From the NCBI GenBank assembly GCA_022800665.1, contig JAAWQS010000014.1, forward strand, positions 1-45,036: a stretch of DNA of 45,036 nt. The letters are read 5' to 3'. This stretch comes from Oscillospiraceae bacterium. Its GTDB lineage: Bacteria; Bacillota; Clostridia; Oscillospirales; Oscillospiraceae. The first letter of the stretch is position 1; each line of letters opens with the position of its first letter. The notes under the pieces were generated by a model. That model was given only the letters and a program-made list of their open reading frames with translations, made no database searches and was not told the DNA's origin. Positions 1-7,192 of this stretch are shown here, piece after piece. A program made the position numbers and the translations under genes.

Positions 1-402
1 CAGACCGTTCTGCCGCAGGGTATCTATGTAGGCGGAGATCACCTCGTCCTTGGTGGGGCCGCCTTGAATCCCCAGATCCCACCGGGCCTGCATCCGCCAA
101 TTTTCCAGGAACTCCTTTGATTTTTCTGGGTCATCCAGGTCTTTCAAATTGAAGGTCTGCGTTTCCTTCCGCCACAGACTCTCCGCCGCGTCCCGGATGG
201 AGAAGCCCTCCCGGTAGCCTTGCCGGGCGGCTTCATCAATGCTTTTCAGAGTCCCGATGCCGCTGATGTCCATGCCGCGGGTCGCACCCTTGCCAGCGGA
301 GCGCACTGCGGCACTGCGGTCACAGCGAAAGCCCGCCTGGGGTGCGCCGGTGGTAACTTGGTTGGCCATGTTGGGGATGTTTCCCCAGTTTGTGATGTTC
401 AT
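1..402 (-). CDS. Hypothetical protein, N-terminal part (runs off the window)
   Basis: An open minus-strand frame begins at ATG 402-400, preceded by a good ribosome binding site (AGGGAGGAACC, about 405-418), and stays open for 134 codons to the window edge. The protein starts MNITNWGNIPNMANQ and is hydrophilic, with an Ala/Gly-rich first third and a charged helical region rich in Lys, Glu and Trp (around residues 70-125). There is no signal peptide or membrane segment in the visible part. I do not recognise the family. It sits beside decayed transporter genes and transposase scraps, so it may be accessory, but nothing visible gives a function. Codon use and the clean Shine-Dalgarno make it a real gene. 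Confidence 0.7.
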   Translation of the reverse strand, partial: MNITNWGNIPNMANQVTTGAPQAGFRCDRSAAVRSAGKGATRGMDISGIGTLKSIDEAARQGYREGFSIRDAAESLWRKETQTFNLKDLDDPEKSKEFLENWRMQARWDLGIQGGPTKDEVISAYIDTLRQNGL

Positions 403-671
403 GGTGGTTCCTCCCTGAAAAATTCGTTCAAAATTCAATTTTCGTCCTCTGTGTACAAACACCATTTTATTTTCCTCAAATCGTATTTTCTGATGTCGGT
501 TCTGCGTCGATGATACTGAAGCGTATTCCGGATGTCCTCATAGATGCTCTGAAACATGGCGGCAAAAATGCCCTTTACTATTTTTCCCACATTCCTACGG
601 AAAATATTTCTATTTCTTACATCGGCCTGCGGCTGAAAAAGTTAAGTTCTGTGGGAATAAAGGCTGCTCTA

Positions 672-985
672 TTATCCTTGAAAACGCCGTTTCATCTCTT
701 CGCTGGACAAAACGCCCAAGTTTCCATCATCCAATACATAAATCTGATTGCACAAGGCTTCCAAATCCTCATAGTTGTGGGAAGTCAGTAACATTGTTTT
801 GCCCTCCGCCTGCAGGACACGGAGAATTTCTTTCACATCATTATGGGTTTTATAGTCCAGCGCATTGAAGGGCTCATCCAAAATGAGAATATCCTGCCCC
901 GCCATAATAGCCTGCGCCAGCCCCAGCTTCTGTTTCATGCCAAGCGAATACTGTTCAACCTTTGTCCGATCCTCCCGCCCTATAT
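672..985 (-). pseudogene. ABC transporter ATPase, C-terminal fragment
   Basis: The last ~103 residues of an ABC ATPase are readable. They hold the signature region (EQYSLGMKQKLGLAQAI), Walker B with D-loop (DILILDEPFNALD) and the switch histidine (MLLTSHN). The Walker A half is absent. Upstream of about 985 the sequence belongs to the preceding permease in another frame, so the ATPase 5' end has been deleted or fused away. This looks like a bacitracin/lantibiotic-type exporter ATPase. With the permease and receiver fragments next to it, it forms the remains of one regulator-transporter cassette. It should be non-functional, since no nucleotide-binding P-loop remains. Confidence 0.75.
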
Positions 986-1869
986 AACACACGAGCAGCA
1001 GAAACAATCCTGCCGAATCATCTGAAAAGAGCCGTTCCCATTGACCACCTGAGAGAGTAATCCTCCAACAGGCCATAAGGGTAGTACCTGCGCGGTCAGC
1101 AAGGATAAATAGCCCATCATGTAAAAATATCCTGTTCCATGCCCCGCAAGCAGCCGGATTACCCATTCTGAACCATCCGCAACAGGCCCGCCCGATCTCC
1201 ATGCCCATATTGCCGGGAGTACGATGGAAGCAGCCAAAAGCGCCAGATTCCCATAGCTGAACAACACACGCTGGTAATAAGACGCAAGACCTTTCGCCGG
1301 TTTTCCCGCCTGCACCGGCATTTTCCGCCATCGCCGGCAAACGCTCCAAAACATCCCGCCGGTTAAAAAGGAAGTCGCAGCGATTGTAAGCGGAAACCGC
1401 CACGGCTCAGTTAAATTGTGCAGAAGAAGGACCCAATGATTGAAAAAAGTAAAAAAGGAAAAGGGCGGCTCTGTGAGAACAGGGATTTTGAACCACAAAA
1501 CAGTCAGCACATAGAGGCCCGTTAAAACTTTCACGGCGGCAGAGCGGGACAAAAATGTCCCAGCCACGCCCCGCCGCACAGCAGAGCCAACGCCCGCCAT
1601 TTTGCCGCAAAGTATCTCCCGTAGCTGCTGTATCGGAGAATCACAATCTCTGCGTCATCCTCCACAACGCTGGCGCAAAGAAACAGAATGATCGGAAGAA
1701 CAGCAAATATGATATAATATTGGTCATTCAGCACGCCCAGAAGATGGAGCGGAAACGACGTCTCCATTCCGCTCCGGCTGCTGAGGCCAAACGCAAGGGA
1801 AAAGCTCCAAAGCAGCAGAAATTTTCCCCAGCCGGTTTCGGCAAACAGTCTCCGCCCCATGCCGGTCAC
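980..1869 (-). pseudogene. ABC-2 type permease, frameshifted
   Basis: A hydrophobic protein is read in two frames. The first part starts at GTG 1869 (MTGMGRRLFAETGWGK) and runs to a stop at 1531. The continuation lies in a second frame that ends at 980. The switch point is near 1555, where reading GGAWLG into TFLSRSAAVK keeps a membrane-protein pattern. Several transmembrane segments are visible, for example around VLNDQYYIIFAVLPIILFLC and in the later WVIRLLAGHGTGYFYMMGYL. The GTG start overlaps the stop of the upstream fragment (ATGTGACC), showing former translational coupling. It is probably the second permease of a peptide exporter cassette and is inactive as written unless the shift is a sequencing error. 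Confidence 0.65.
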
Positions 1870-2153
1870 ATCCCGTAAACGGTACAGCGTTTAATCTTCG
1901 CGTAGTACAACGCCGCCGCTCCAATGACGGCGCACAGCAGCAGCGGTCCCACGGCGAAGGATACGCCTGTGACAGGGAGCTGAATATCCAGAATAAACAG
2001 GTCAATTGGATGCGTCTTTCCCCAGGCCAGGGCCTGAGCCGCGTTGGGAAATACGGTAAGCTGATGACGGTTTGGCAGCCGTTCCACAAATTGTTCAATA
2101 AGCGCAGCAGCTGCGCGATCATCTTCTGCTAAAAGGATATGTGCGATCTTATA
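1866..2153 (-). pseudogene. Response-regulator receiver fused to a permease C-terminal tail (deletion scar)
   Basis: Reading the minus strand from 2153 gives the start of a CheY-like receiver: an acidic pocket (HILLAEDD), helix 1, beta 2, and the phospho-acceptor strand DLFILDIQLP. Immediately after the Pro the sequence becomes a hydrophobic tail (VTGVSFAVGPLLLCAVIGAA) ending in a basic stretch, KIKRCTVYGM, and a stop. That tail resembles the last membrane span of an ABC permease. The rest of the receiver, its output domain, any sensor kinase and the start of the permease are missing. No usable start codon is in frame (TGA lies at 2156-2154). This is best explained by a large internal deletion in a two-component/ABC cassette. 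Confidence 0.65.
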
Positions 2154-2288
2154 TCACCACGTTTCAACTGCTTCATCCTTCACAGTCTTTGTCTATCCTA
2201 TAATACCATTATATCTATAATTTTGCAGGAGTCGACAGATTTTCTTGTATTGGAGGTGATGTGGTATAAAAAAGCAGACACTTCCATC

Positions 2289-2435
2289 TCACGAAAAAAG
2301 GAGGATATTTTCTGGGATGTCCAACATTTTCGATTTATGCCAGGTAGCGCCGTCACAGCAGAGCAGAATGACATCGTCAGGAAATTGGTTGGACAATTCT
2401 CTCAATTGTAAAAACCGGCTTGCTTTTATGTTGTA
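2289..2435 (-). mobile_element. IS630-family transposase fragment
   Basis: A 48-residue minus-strand reading between stops carries the IS630/DDE core around the second catalytic Asp: SNQFPDDVILLCCDGATWHK followed by SKMLDIPENI. This matches the usual layout of D..ILLV.DGA.WHKS..L.IPENI in that family. Both ends of the transposase are lost, and no terminal inverted repeats were found. It lies just upstream of the germination genes, so an old insertion and decay shaped this intergenic region. From about 2154 to 2288 and from 2436 to 2482 I see no other gene. Confidence 0.7.
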
Positions 2436-2482
2436 TCATCACATAGCGGCGCTCATTGTATGCACCCCTAAGCTGCGGGGCG

Positions 2483-2490
2483 CATACACT
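2483..2490 (+). promoter_or_regulatory. Possible sigma-E type -10 element upstream of cwlJ-like gene
   Basis: CATACACT at 2483-2490 is a full match to the mother-cell sigma-E -10 consensus (CATACAMT), 28 bp before the ATG at 2518. A convincing -35 at normal spacing is not seen (GTATGC at 2458-2463 lies 19 bp away). The element sits in the 3' arm of a dyad (GTATGCACCCC / GGGGCGCATAC, 2458-2487). Known cwlJ and gerQ genes of Bacillus are sigma-E controlled, which fits. Confidence 0.35.
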
Positions 2491-2517
2491 GGCAGTGAGC
2501 AGGAGAGTGAAAGAACT

Positions 2518-2958
2518 ATGGCTTATTCCGATCGTGAGCTGCTGGCCCGGCTCATTGCGTGCGAGGCTGGCGGAGAGGGAGAAACCGGAATGAAAGCAGT
2601 GGCCTGTGTGGTGATGAACCGCGTCCACGCCAAGGGCGGCGAGTATGCCAGGGTAGGGCAGGGCAGTATCCGCAACATCATCTTCCAGCCCTATCAATTT
2701 GTCTGCGCCAGCGAGACGGAGGGAGGTGCATACAACCCGCAGAACATCTACAACATGCGTCCTGAGGCAATCCACTATGAAATTGCTGACTGGGCGATTG
2801 CGGGCAACCGCCTGCCGGACCTGGGGGAAGCGCTCTGGTTTTATAATCCATTCAGTCCCAAGTGCCGCAGCCGTTTCCCCACCGACGTAGGCTACTGGCA
2901 GACCCGTATTGGCGATCACTGTTTTTATAATCCGACCAATGCCTATTTCAGTACATGA
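2518..2958 (+). CDS. Spore cortex-lytic cell wall hydrolase, CwlJ/SleB family
   Basis: The 146-residue protein spans the Hydrolase_2 (SleB/CwlJ) catalytic domain almost entirely. It opens with RELLARLIACEAGGEGETGM, which contains the family's catalytic Glu context, then AVACVVMNRV, and ends with the typical aromatic-rich tail (FYNPF, IGDHCFYNPT). There is no signal peptide and no separate peptidoglycan-binding domain, which is the CwlJ arrangement rather than SleB. CwlJ acts in the spore coat to degrade cortex during germination. The start at 2518 was chosen because homology begins there; the frame is open farther upstream but that stretch is unrelated. It is followed 29 bp later by a GerQ-like gene, the same partnership as cwlJ-gerQ of Bacillus. 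Confidence 0.9.
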   Translation: MAYSDRELLARLIACEAGGEGETGMKAVACVVMNRVHAKGGEYARVGQGSIRNIIFQPYQFVCASETEGGAYNPQNIYNMRPEAIHYEIADWAIAGNRLPDLGEALWFYNPFSPKCRSRFPTDVGYWQTRIGDHCFYNPTNAYFST

Positions 2959-2987
2959 GCACAATTGAAGAAGGAGTGACGCACAAC

Positions 2988-3671
2988 ATGCAGAATGTAC
3001 AGCAAACGCCGCAGCCCGGCAGCGCCGGAACCACCGGCGTACAGAACACCCAGAACAACCACAACACCCAGAATATCACCATCAACAACAACCGGCCCCA
3101 GAGCTATCCCGATGAGACGGGCTACACCATGCCGCCGGACACCGGCGCGCCGGTCAACGGCACCTGGGTCTACGGCAGCCCGGACCTCAGCTACGATGGG
3201 AAATCGCCTTCCAACGGCGTATCCGTCTATACCATGGACGGCTCCACGCCTCCCGGCAACCCGGACAGCGTACCCATGCCCATTCCTGGCATGAACGGCG
3301 AGACGCATATGGGTACCGGCATCTCCCGCGCCGCGGCCCAGAGCGAGCGGATGAAAAATCCCGTCAGCATGGCCGACACCCATCTGCCGCCGGACAGCGA
3401 GACAGCCTATCAGGCATCCCTGCGGAGCCTGCTGGACCGGAATGTGGGCTATTTTATCGTCGCCAGCTTCCTCATCGGTACCCAGCAGACCGTCACCTGG
3501 CAGGGAATCCTACATAGCGTCGGCAGCGATTACCTGGTACTCTACCAGCCCGATTATGAGCGGTATATCTCCTGCGACATCTATTCCCTGAAATTCGTCC
3601 AGTTCCACAACGTCAAGGGCGTACCCTACTGCGCCGCTTCCCAGAACTGGCAGGGACATTCGTCGTTTTAA
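2988..3671 (+). CDS. gerQ: GerQ-like spore coat protein
   Basis: The protein has 227 residues. The first ~140 are low-complexity and rich in Pro, Gly, Asn, Gln and Thr. The last ~80 form a GerQ-like domain (SLRSLLDRNVGYFIVASFLI, then TVTWQGILHSVGSDYLVLYQ and YERYISCDIYSLKFVQF). GerQ is an inner coat protein that holds CwlJ in the spore and is cross-linked by transglutaminase in Bacillus. Gene order directly after a CwlJ-type hydrolase supports the call. The start at ATG 2988 has AAGGAG 11 bp upstream; an earlier ATG at 2955 overlaps the cwlJ stop but lacks a good binding site. The N-terminal extension is longer than in Bacillus GerQ, and its role is unknown. Confidence 0.8.
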   Translation: MQNVQQTPQPGSAGTTGVQNTQNNHNTQNITINNNRPQSYPDETGYTMPPDTGAPVNGTWVYGSPDLSYDGKSPSNGVSVYTMDGSTPPGNPDSVPMPIPGMNGETHMGTGISRAAAQSERMKNPVSMADTHLPPDSETAYQASLRSLLDRNVGYFIVASFLIGTQQTVTWQGILHSVGSDYLVLYQPDYERYISCDIYSLKFVQFHNVKGVPYCAASQNWQGHSSF

Positions 3672-3708
3672 CGGGGAGCGGCCCCGCCCGCGCCCAATTG
3701 TATAGCAA

Positions 3709-3742
3709 AGGAGCGGCTCCGAAACTATTCGGAGCCGCTCCT
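3709..3742 (+). terminator. Rho-independent terminator after gerQ, shared with convergent permease gene
   Basis: A perfect 15-bp stem (AGGAGCGGCTCCGAA, loop ACTA, complementary arm 3728-3742) is followed by CCTTTATTCTT. It lies between two convergent genes (gerQ stop 3671, minus-strand stop 3748). The T-rich side favours the plus strand. Confidence 0.85.
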
Positions 3743-3747
3743 GTCCT

Positions 3748-5631
3748 TTATTCTTCCAAATCCGCTATAAATGCATAATCCCCGTCCTGAATGGACGTCA
3801 TCTGCTCTTGGGTCAGGTATCCTTCTGCCACCAGCGCGTCTATGGTGTGGGTCATCGTGGAACAAAGGGTGACGCTCTCTGCTGATCCTGTATAGCTTCC
3901 GTCGTCCCGCTTCGCTAAAAAGGAGATATGCAGCCGCACATCATAGAAGTCATCCGTTGCTTCACCCTCCCAATAGGGGAACACAGAGGTCCTGAGATTT
4001 CCCTCCCTGGCATCTTGCCGCAGGGCATCCATAAGGTGGTCCGCGTTGCCGCTGAGTCCGTATTCGGCGCCCTGGATATAAACGTCAATCTGCGGTACGC
4101 TGTCCTCTGGTACGCCCAGCTGCTGCAGCATGGCTTCCTCGCTGTGGGCCATCTGGTACAGCTTCCCGTCGAAGGTGTCCGCGTTCTGCAGGCGGGATTC
4201 AAAAACAGGAAGGGTATAGCCCCGCTCCAGGGTGGAGCCGTCCGTCAGGTAATAGGTGATCCACACGCTGGAGTAGGTCCACTTCTCATCGTACTGCGTG
4301 TCCCTGTATCCGTATTTGCTTCTATCCATGCTGTAGATATAGTCCTTATCCGCCAGAATCGACCGGTGGATATCCAGCGTCTGCTCTGTGAGCTGCCGTC
4401 CCTCCGCCGTGTCCGTCTCAAAGGTCATGCACGTAAAGCCATTGAGCGTCACCTTTTGAATCTCATCCAACGCCGGGATTTTGTTTTCCAACCCAAACAG
4501 GTCCATACTGACGGTAAGGCAGATGACCGCCGCACCGGCGCAGACCGCCAGCACGCCCTTCCAGCTGCCCTTGAACACCCGCAGGGATTTTTCCAGCAGC
4601 ATGGAGGCCACGTAGTACCCAACCACCCCGGCTATCGCCATGCATACGATCATCGGCAGCAGGTTCGAGCTTGGGATATCCGCATATATCGCCGCCCAGA
4701 ACGCGCTCTCCAGCAGCGGCCCCAGAGTCAGTGCGCTCAGCAGCGCAACGCCGTAGCGGAACACAGGCCGCAGGGGACGGTAGGCCACAATGTCTCCCGC
4801 CCGCTCGCTCTGCCGTTTCCGGTACAGCAGCTAGGACAACGCCAGCAGACCTATGCCCGCCAGGCCGTACAGAGCCACCGTACCCAGCCCCTGGAGGTAG
4901 ACGGCGGATTCCTGGGACGCGGCGGATGCAGGCTCCATATCTAAATAGCCCATGGTGAAGTTCTCATAAATTTGCAGGAGCGGCGTCAGAAACTGCAGCT
5001 GCATCGACTGGAGCGGTATGCCCATCAGGAACGTCTGGTTCAGGAATCCCACCATGGTCTCCAGAAGAGCCGCCAGGAAATTCAACAGCAGGTACAGCGC
5101 CGGCAGCATGGCGGTATGGCCCGTCAGCATGGCGCACAGCGTCGCCAGGCCGAAAAACAGAACTGCCAGCAAAATGACTGCCGCCACGGTATTGACCGCC
5201 GCCAGGAGATTGAAAAATCCAAATGCCAGCGCAAGCAGGCACAGCAGCCCGCCCACAACCAGGAACGGGATGCCCAGCATAACCAGACCAGACAGGGCGT
5301 TGGTCACAAACAGGCACGTCCGGTCCACAGGCAGCGTGTGCATCAGCCCCACCGCCCTGGGGGAGTACAGGTAATTCCACACCAGCATGGCGCACAGGAG
5401 GGCGTAGACCATGAGGAACGTCGGGGCGAATATAGTGACTGCGCCGTAAAGCAGCTCCGCAAAGTCGTTGGGGCCGGGGGCCAGCCCCAACGACGTCCGG
5501 GTCGATAATTCCAGCAGCATATACAGGGGAATGAACGATCCGGCAATGGACATGCCGCCCCACAAGGGCCAGTAGCGCGTCAGATTTTTCCGGAACAGCG
5601 CCTTGTTAAAGAATGATCTCTTTGACTGCAT
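3748..5631 (-). pseudogene. ABC-2 family permease (YtrC/YtrD-like) with in-frame TAG
   Basis: One continuous minus-strand frame of 628 codons runs from ATG 5631 (MQSKRSFFNKALFRKN; ribosome site GGGAGGTGAG) to the stop at 3748, broken only by TAG at 4833-4831. The first 266 residues carry about six membrane spans. After the TAG the frame resumes with LLYRKRQSERAGDIVAYRPL, further membrane spans and a ~200-residue extracellular-type region. The stop falls within LALS[stop]LLYRKR, where related permeases often have an aromatic residue; a single G-to-A change of TGG would create it. Everything else is intact, so this is a recent nonsense mutation, a sequencing error or, less likely, read-through. 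The start overlaps the ATPase stop by 26 bp. Confidence 0.8.
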
Positions 5632-6505
5632 ACTGCTCACCTCCCAATTCATAGATGAAAATTTCCTCCAGCGACAGGGGCAGAGCCTCCAGCATCAGGG
5701 GCTGGTGGACCTGCAGCTGCCGGGTAATCTCCTGGGCCTTTCCGCGGACGATATAGGTATAGACACGGCCCACGTGGGAGGTGTGGAGGACCTCCAGCTC
5801 CCGCGGCAGAACCGGGACCTCGCCGGGCTTCCAGACCGCCTGGAGCTTTACAATATTCTCCTGCAGGTCGCTGAGGCTGCGCTCCAGGAGCACTCTGCCC
5901 TTGTTCATGATGCCCACATGGTCGCACACATCCTCCAGCTCCCGCAGGTTGTGGGAGGATACCAGCACCGTGGTCCCGTGCTCGGTGACGTCGCTCATCA
6001 TCAGGCTCCACACCTGCCGCCGCATCACCGGGTCCAGACCGTCCACCGGTTCGTCCAGAATCAGATATTTGGGCCGACAGCACATGGCCAGCCAGAACGC
6101 CGCCTGCTTCTGCATTCCCTTGCTCATGCGGCGGATGGGGGATTTTTCCGGGAGGGAGAAGACTTCCTTGAACTTCTCGTACCGGTTCCCGTCAAAATTG
6201 GGGTAAAAGCCCCGGTAAAAGCGCATCATGTCAAAAATAGTGGAGGAGGGGAAATAGAACCAGTCGTCGGGGATGACCGCCAGCAGAGCCTTCTTGGCGG
6301 GGTTCTCATAGACCGGCTCGCCCTCCACCAACACCTCGCCGCTGTCGGGGGCGTAGATACCGGTCAGATGACGGATGATAGTGGACTTGCCTGCGCCGTT
6401 GGGGCCCACCAGGCCATAGACGCCGCCGTCGGGAACGGTGATGGATGCGCCGTCCAGAGCAGTAAAGCCGTCAAAGGTCTTGACTATATTTTTTACTTCA
6501 ATCAT
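5606..6505 (-). CDS. ABC transporter ATP-binding protein, YtrB-like
   Basis: This 299-residue ATPase has Walker A GPNGAGKST (about residue 34), a Q/P-loop region near IPDDWFYFPSST, a divergent signature MSKGMQKQ, Walker B YLILDEPVDGLDP and switch His in VSSHNLRELE. A C-terminal ~80-residue extension is usual for this exporter family. The signature variant is typical of YtrB-like proteins. ATG 6505 overlaps the GntR stop as ATGA, so it is translationally coupled. It should energise the downstream permease, which is interrupted by a stop codon in this sequence. Exporters of this family are often induced by cell-wall-active antibiotics; the substrate here is unknown. Confidence 0.92.
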   Translation of the reverse strand: MIEVKNIVKTFDGFTALDGASITVPDGGVYGLVGPNGAGKSTIIRHLTGIYAPDSGEVLVEGEPVYENPAKKALLAVIPDDWFYFPSSTIFDMMRFYRGFYPNFDGNRYEKFKEVFSLPEKSPIRRMSKGMQKQAAFWLAMCCRPKYLILDEPVDGLDPVMRRQVWSLMMSDVTEHGTTVLVSSHNLRELEDVCDHVGIMNKGRVLLERSLSDLQENIVKLQAVWKPGEVPVLPRELEVLHTSHVGRVYTYIVRGKAQEITRQLQVHQPLMLEALPLSLEEIFIYELGGEQYAVKEIIL

Positions 6506-6864
6506 TGCTTCAGCTCCTCCTCTACCGCGGTGATGATCTCCTCGTTGGAAAAGCGCAGGCACCGCAGCTCTGCAATCAGCTCATGGAGTTTTTGCAGCAG
6601 CTCCCGGCGGCGGGCCTCCAGCGGCTCCGGCGGCAGGGCGGCAAAGCTGCCCTTGCCGGGAACGGAGTAGAGAAAGCCCTCGGCCTCCAGCTCCGCGTAA
6701 GCCCGCTGGATAGTGTTGGGGTTGATGGCCAGATCCATCGCCATGGCCCGGACGGAGGGCAGTTTCTCGTCCGGCTCCAGCGCGCCGGTGACGATCAGCT
6801 TGCGCAGGCCGTCCTTGATCTGCCCGTAGATGGGACGGGCGTCCCGGTAATTCAGTTGCAGCAC
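6502..6864 (-). CDS. GntR-family repressor, YtrA subfamily
   Basis: The 120-residue protein has the short YtrA layout: an N-terminal winged helix (RPIYGQIKDGLRKLIVTGAL; EKLPSVRAMAMDLAINPNTI; GKGSF wing) and a short helical C-terminus of about 45 residues for dimerisation, with no effector domain. I chose GTG 6864 because AGGAGGG at 6872-6878 gives 7-8 bp spacing; TTG 6870 is too close. It is the second reading frame of an operon with a 28-residue membrane peptide ahead and the ATPase/permease behind. It probably represses its own operon through the dyad at 6982-7000. Confidence 0.9.
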   Translation of the reverse strand: MLQLNYRDARPIYGQIKDGLRKLIVTGALEPDEKLPSVRAMAMDLAINPNTIQRAYAELEAEGFLYSVPGKGSFAALPPEPLEARRRELLQKLHELIAELRCLRFSNEEIITAVEEELKQ

Positions 6865-6876
6865 GTTCAATCCCTC

Positions 6877-6963
6877 CTAACGGCGCAGCAGCAGCGCAGC
6901 CGTATAAATAAAGCAGAATAAAAACAGGATTCCACCCAGCATCAACGCTAAATGCATAGTCAT
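6877..6963 (-). CDS. 28-residue single-span membrane peptide leading the ytr-type operon
   Basis: ATG 6963 follows GGGAGTGATCTGC, a fair ribosome site, and opens 28 codons: MTMHLALMLGGILFLFCFIY, then TAALLLRR and TAG. The core is one hydrophobic helix closed by two Arg, the pattern of a small inner-membrane protein. Its stop codon lies inside the ribosome site of the GntR gene, so the two are tightly coupled. It is the first frame downstream of the promoter. It could regulate or stabilise the transporter, or be a leader peptide that tunes GntR translation. No homologue is known to me. Confidence 0.6.
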   Translation of the reverse strand: MTMHLALMLGGILFLFCFIYTAALLLRR

Positions 6964-6981
6964 GCAGATCACTCCCTAACT

Positions 6982-7031
6982 GTACTATTTGAACTAGTAC
7001 GCACTATACAGAACCCGGCGCACTTTCGCAA
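6982..7031 (-). promoter_or_regulatory. Promoter and YtrA-type operator of the GntR/ABC operon
   Basis: On the minus strand, TTGCGA (7031-7026), a 17-bp spacer and TATAGT (7008-7003) form a good sigma-A promoter. Directly downstream is a dyad GTACTA-N7-TAGTAC (6982-7000), which covers the expected transcription start. Placement and symmetry suit autorepression by the encoded GntR/YtrA protein. Confidence 0.7.
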
Positions 7032-7112
7032 GTGAATGCGGTATAAGATATCTTTAAGATTTCCTTAACCCAATAAAACCGCGCCCCGCAAAAAATATTT
7101 CCCCCAAGGGAC

Positions 7113-7143
7113 TTGACATGGAGCCCACTCCAAAGTATATAAT
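7113..7143 (+). promoter_or_regulatory. MerR-type promoter of the DUF362 gene
   Basis: TTGACA (7113-7118) and TATAAT (7138-7143) are separated by 19 bp, and the spacer contains the dyad TGGAG-CCCA-CTCCA (7119-7132). A consensus -35/-10 with an over-long spacer filled by a dyad is the hallmark of MerR-family activated promoters. GGAG-N4-CTCC resembles operators of the AdhR/NmlR branch. TATATA at 7136-7141 with 17-bp spacing is the alternative -10. No merR gene lies nearby in the window. Confidence 0.6.
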
Positions 7144-7192
7144 ATCTGTATCTGTCCGTACGCACAAAATTTGCAGAAGGAGTTTCAATACA

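Noticed and set aside
435-557. 40-codon minus-strand frame between the partial gene and the ABC fragments
   Set aside because: The ribosome site is poor and the peptide matches nothing I know; it may be a gene scrap. The 403-671 interval otherwise shows nothing.
2457-2487. GTATGC/GCATAC dyad as a terminator or IS end
   Set aside because: There is no T tract, and it overlaps the sigma-E-like -10; no matching second copy was found.
2317-2517. In-frame upstream extension of the CwlJ-like gene starting behind AAAGGAGG
   Set aside because: The extension crosses the IS630 remnant (antisense) and the presumed promoter and has no SleB homology; the start at 2518 is better.
4831-4833. Pyrrolysine or programmed read-through at the TAG of the permease
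   Set aside because: No pyl genes or read-through signals are visible, and other genes here are not read through TAG (the small peptide and others end there); a point mutation is simpler.
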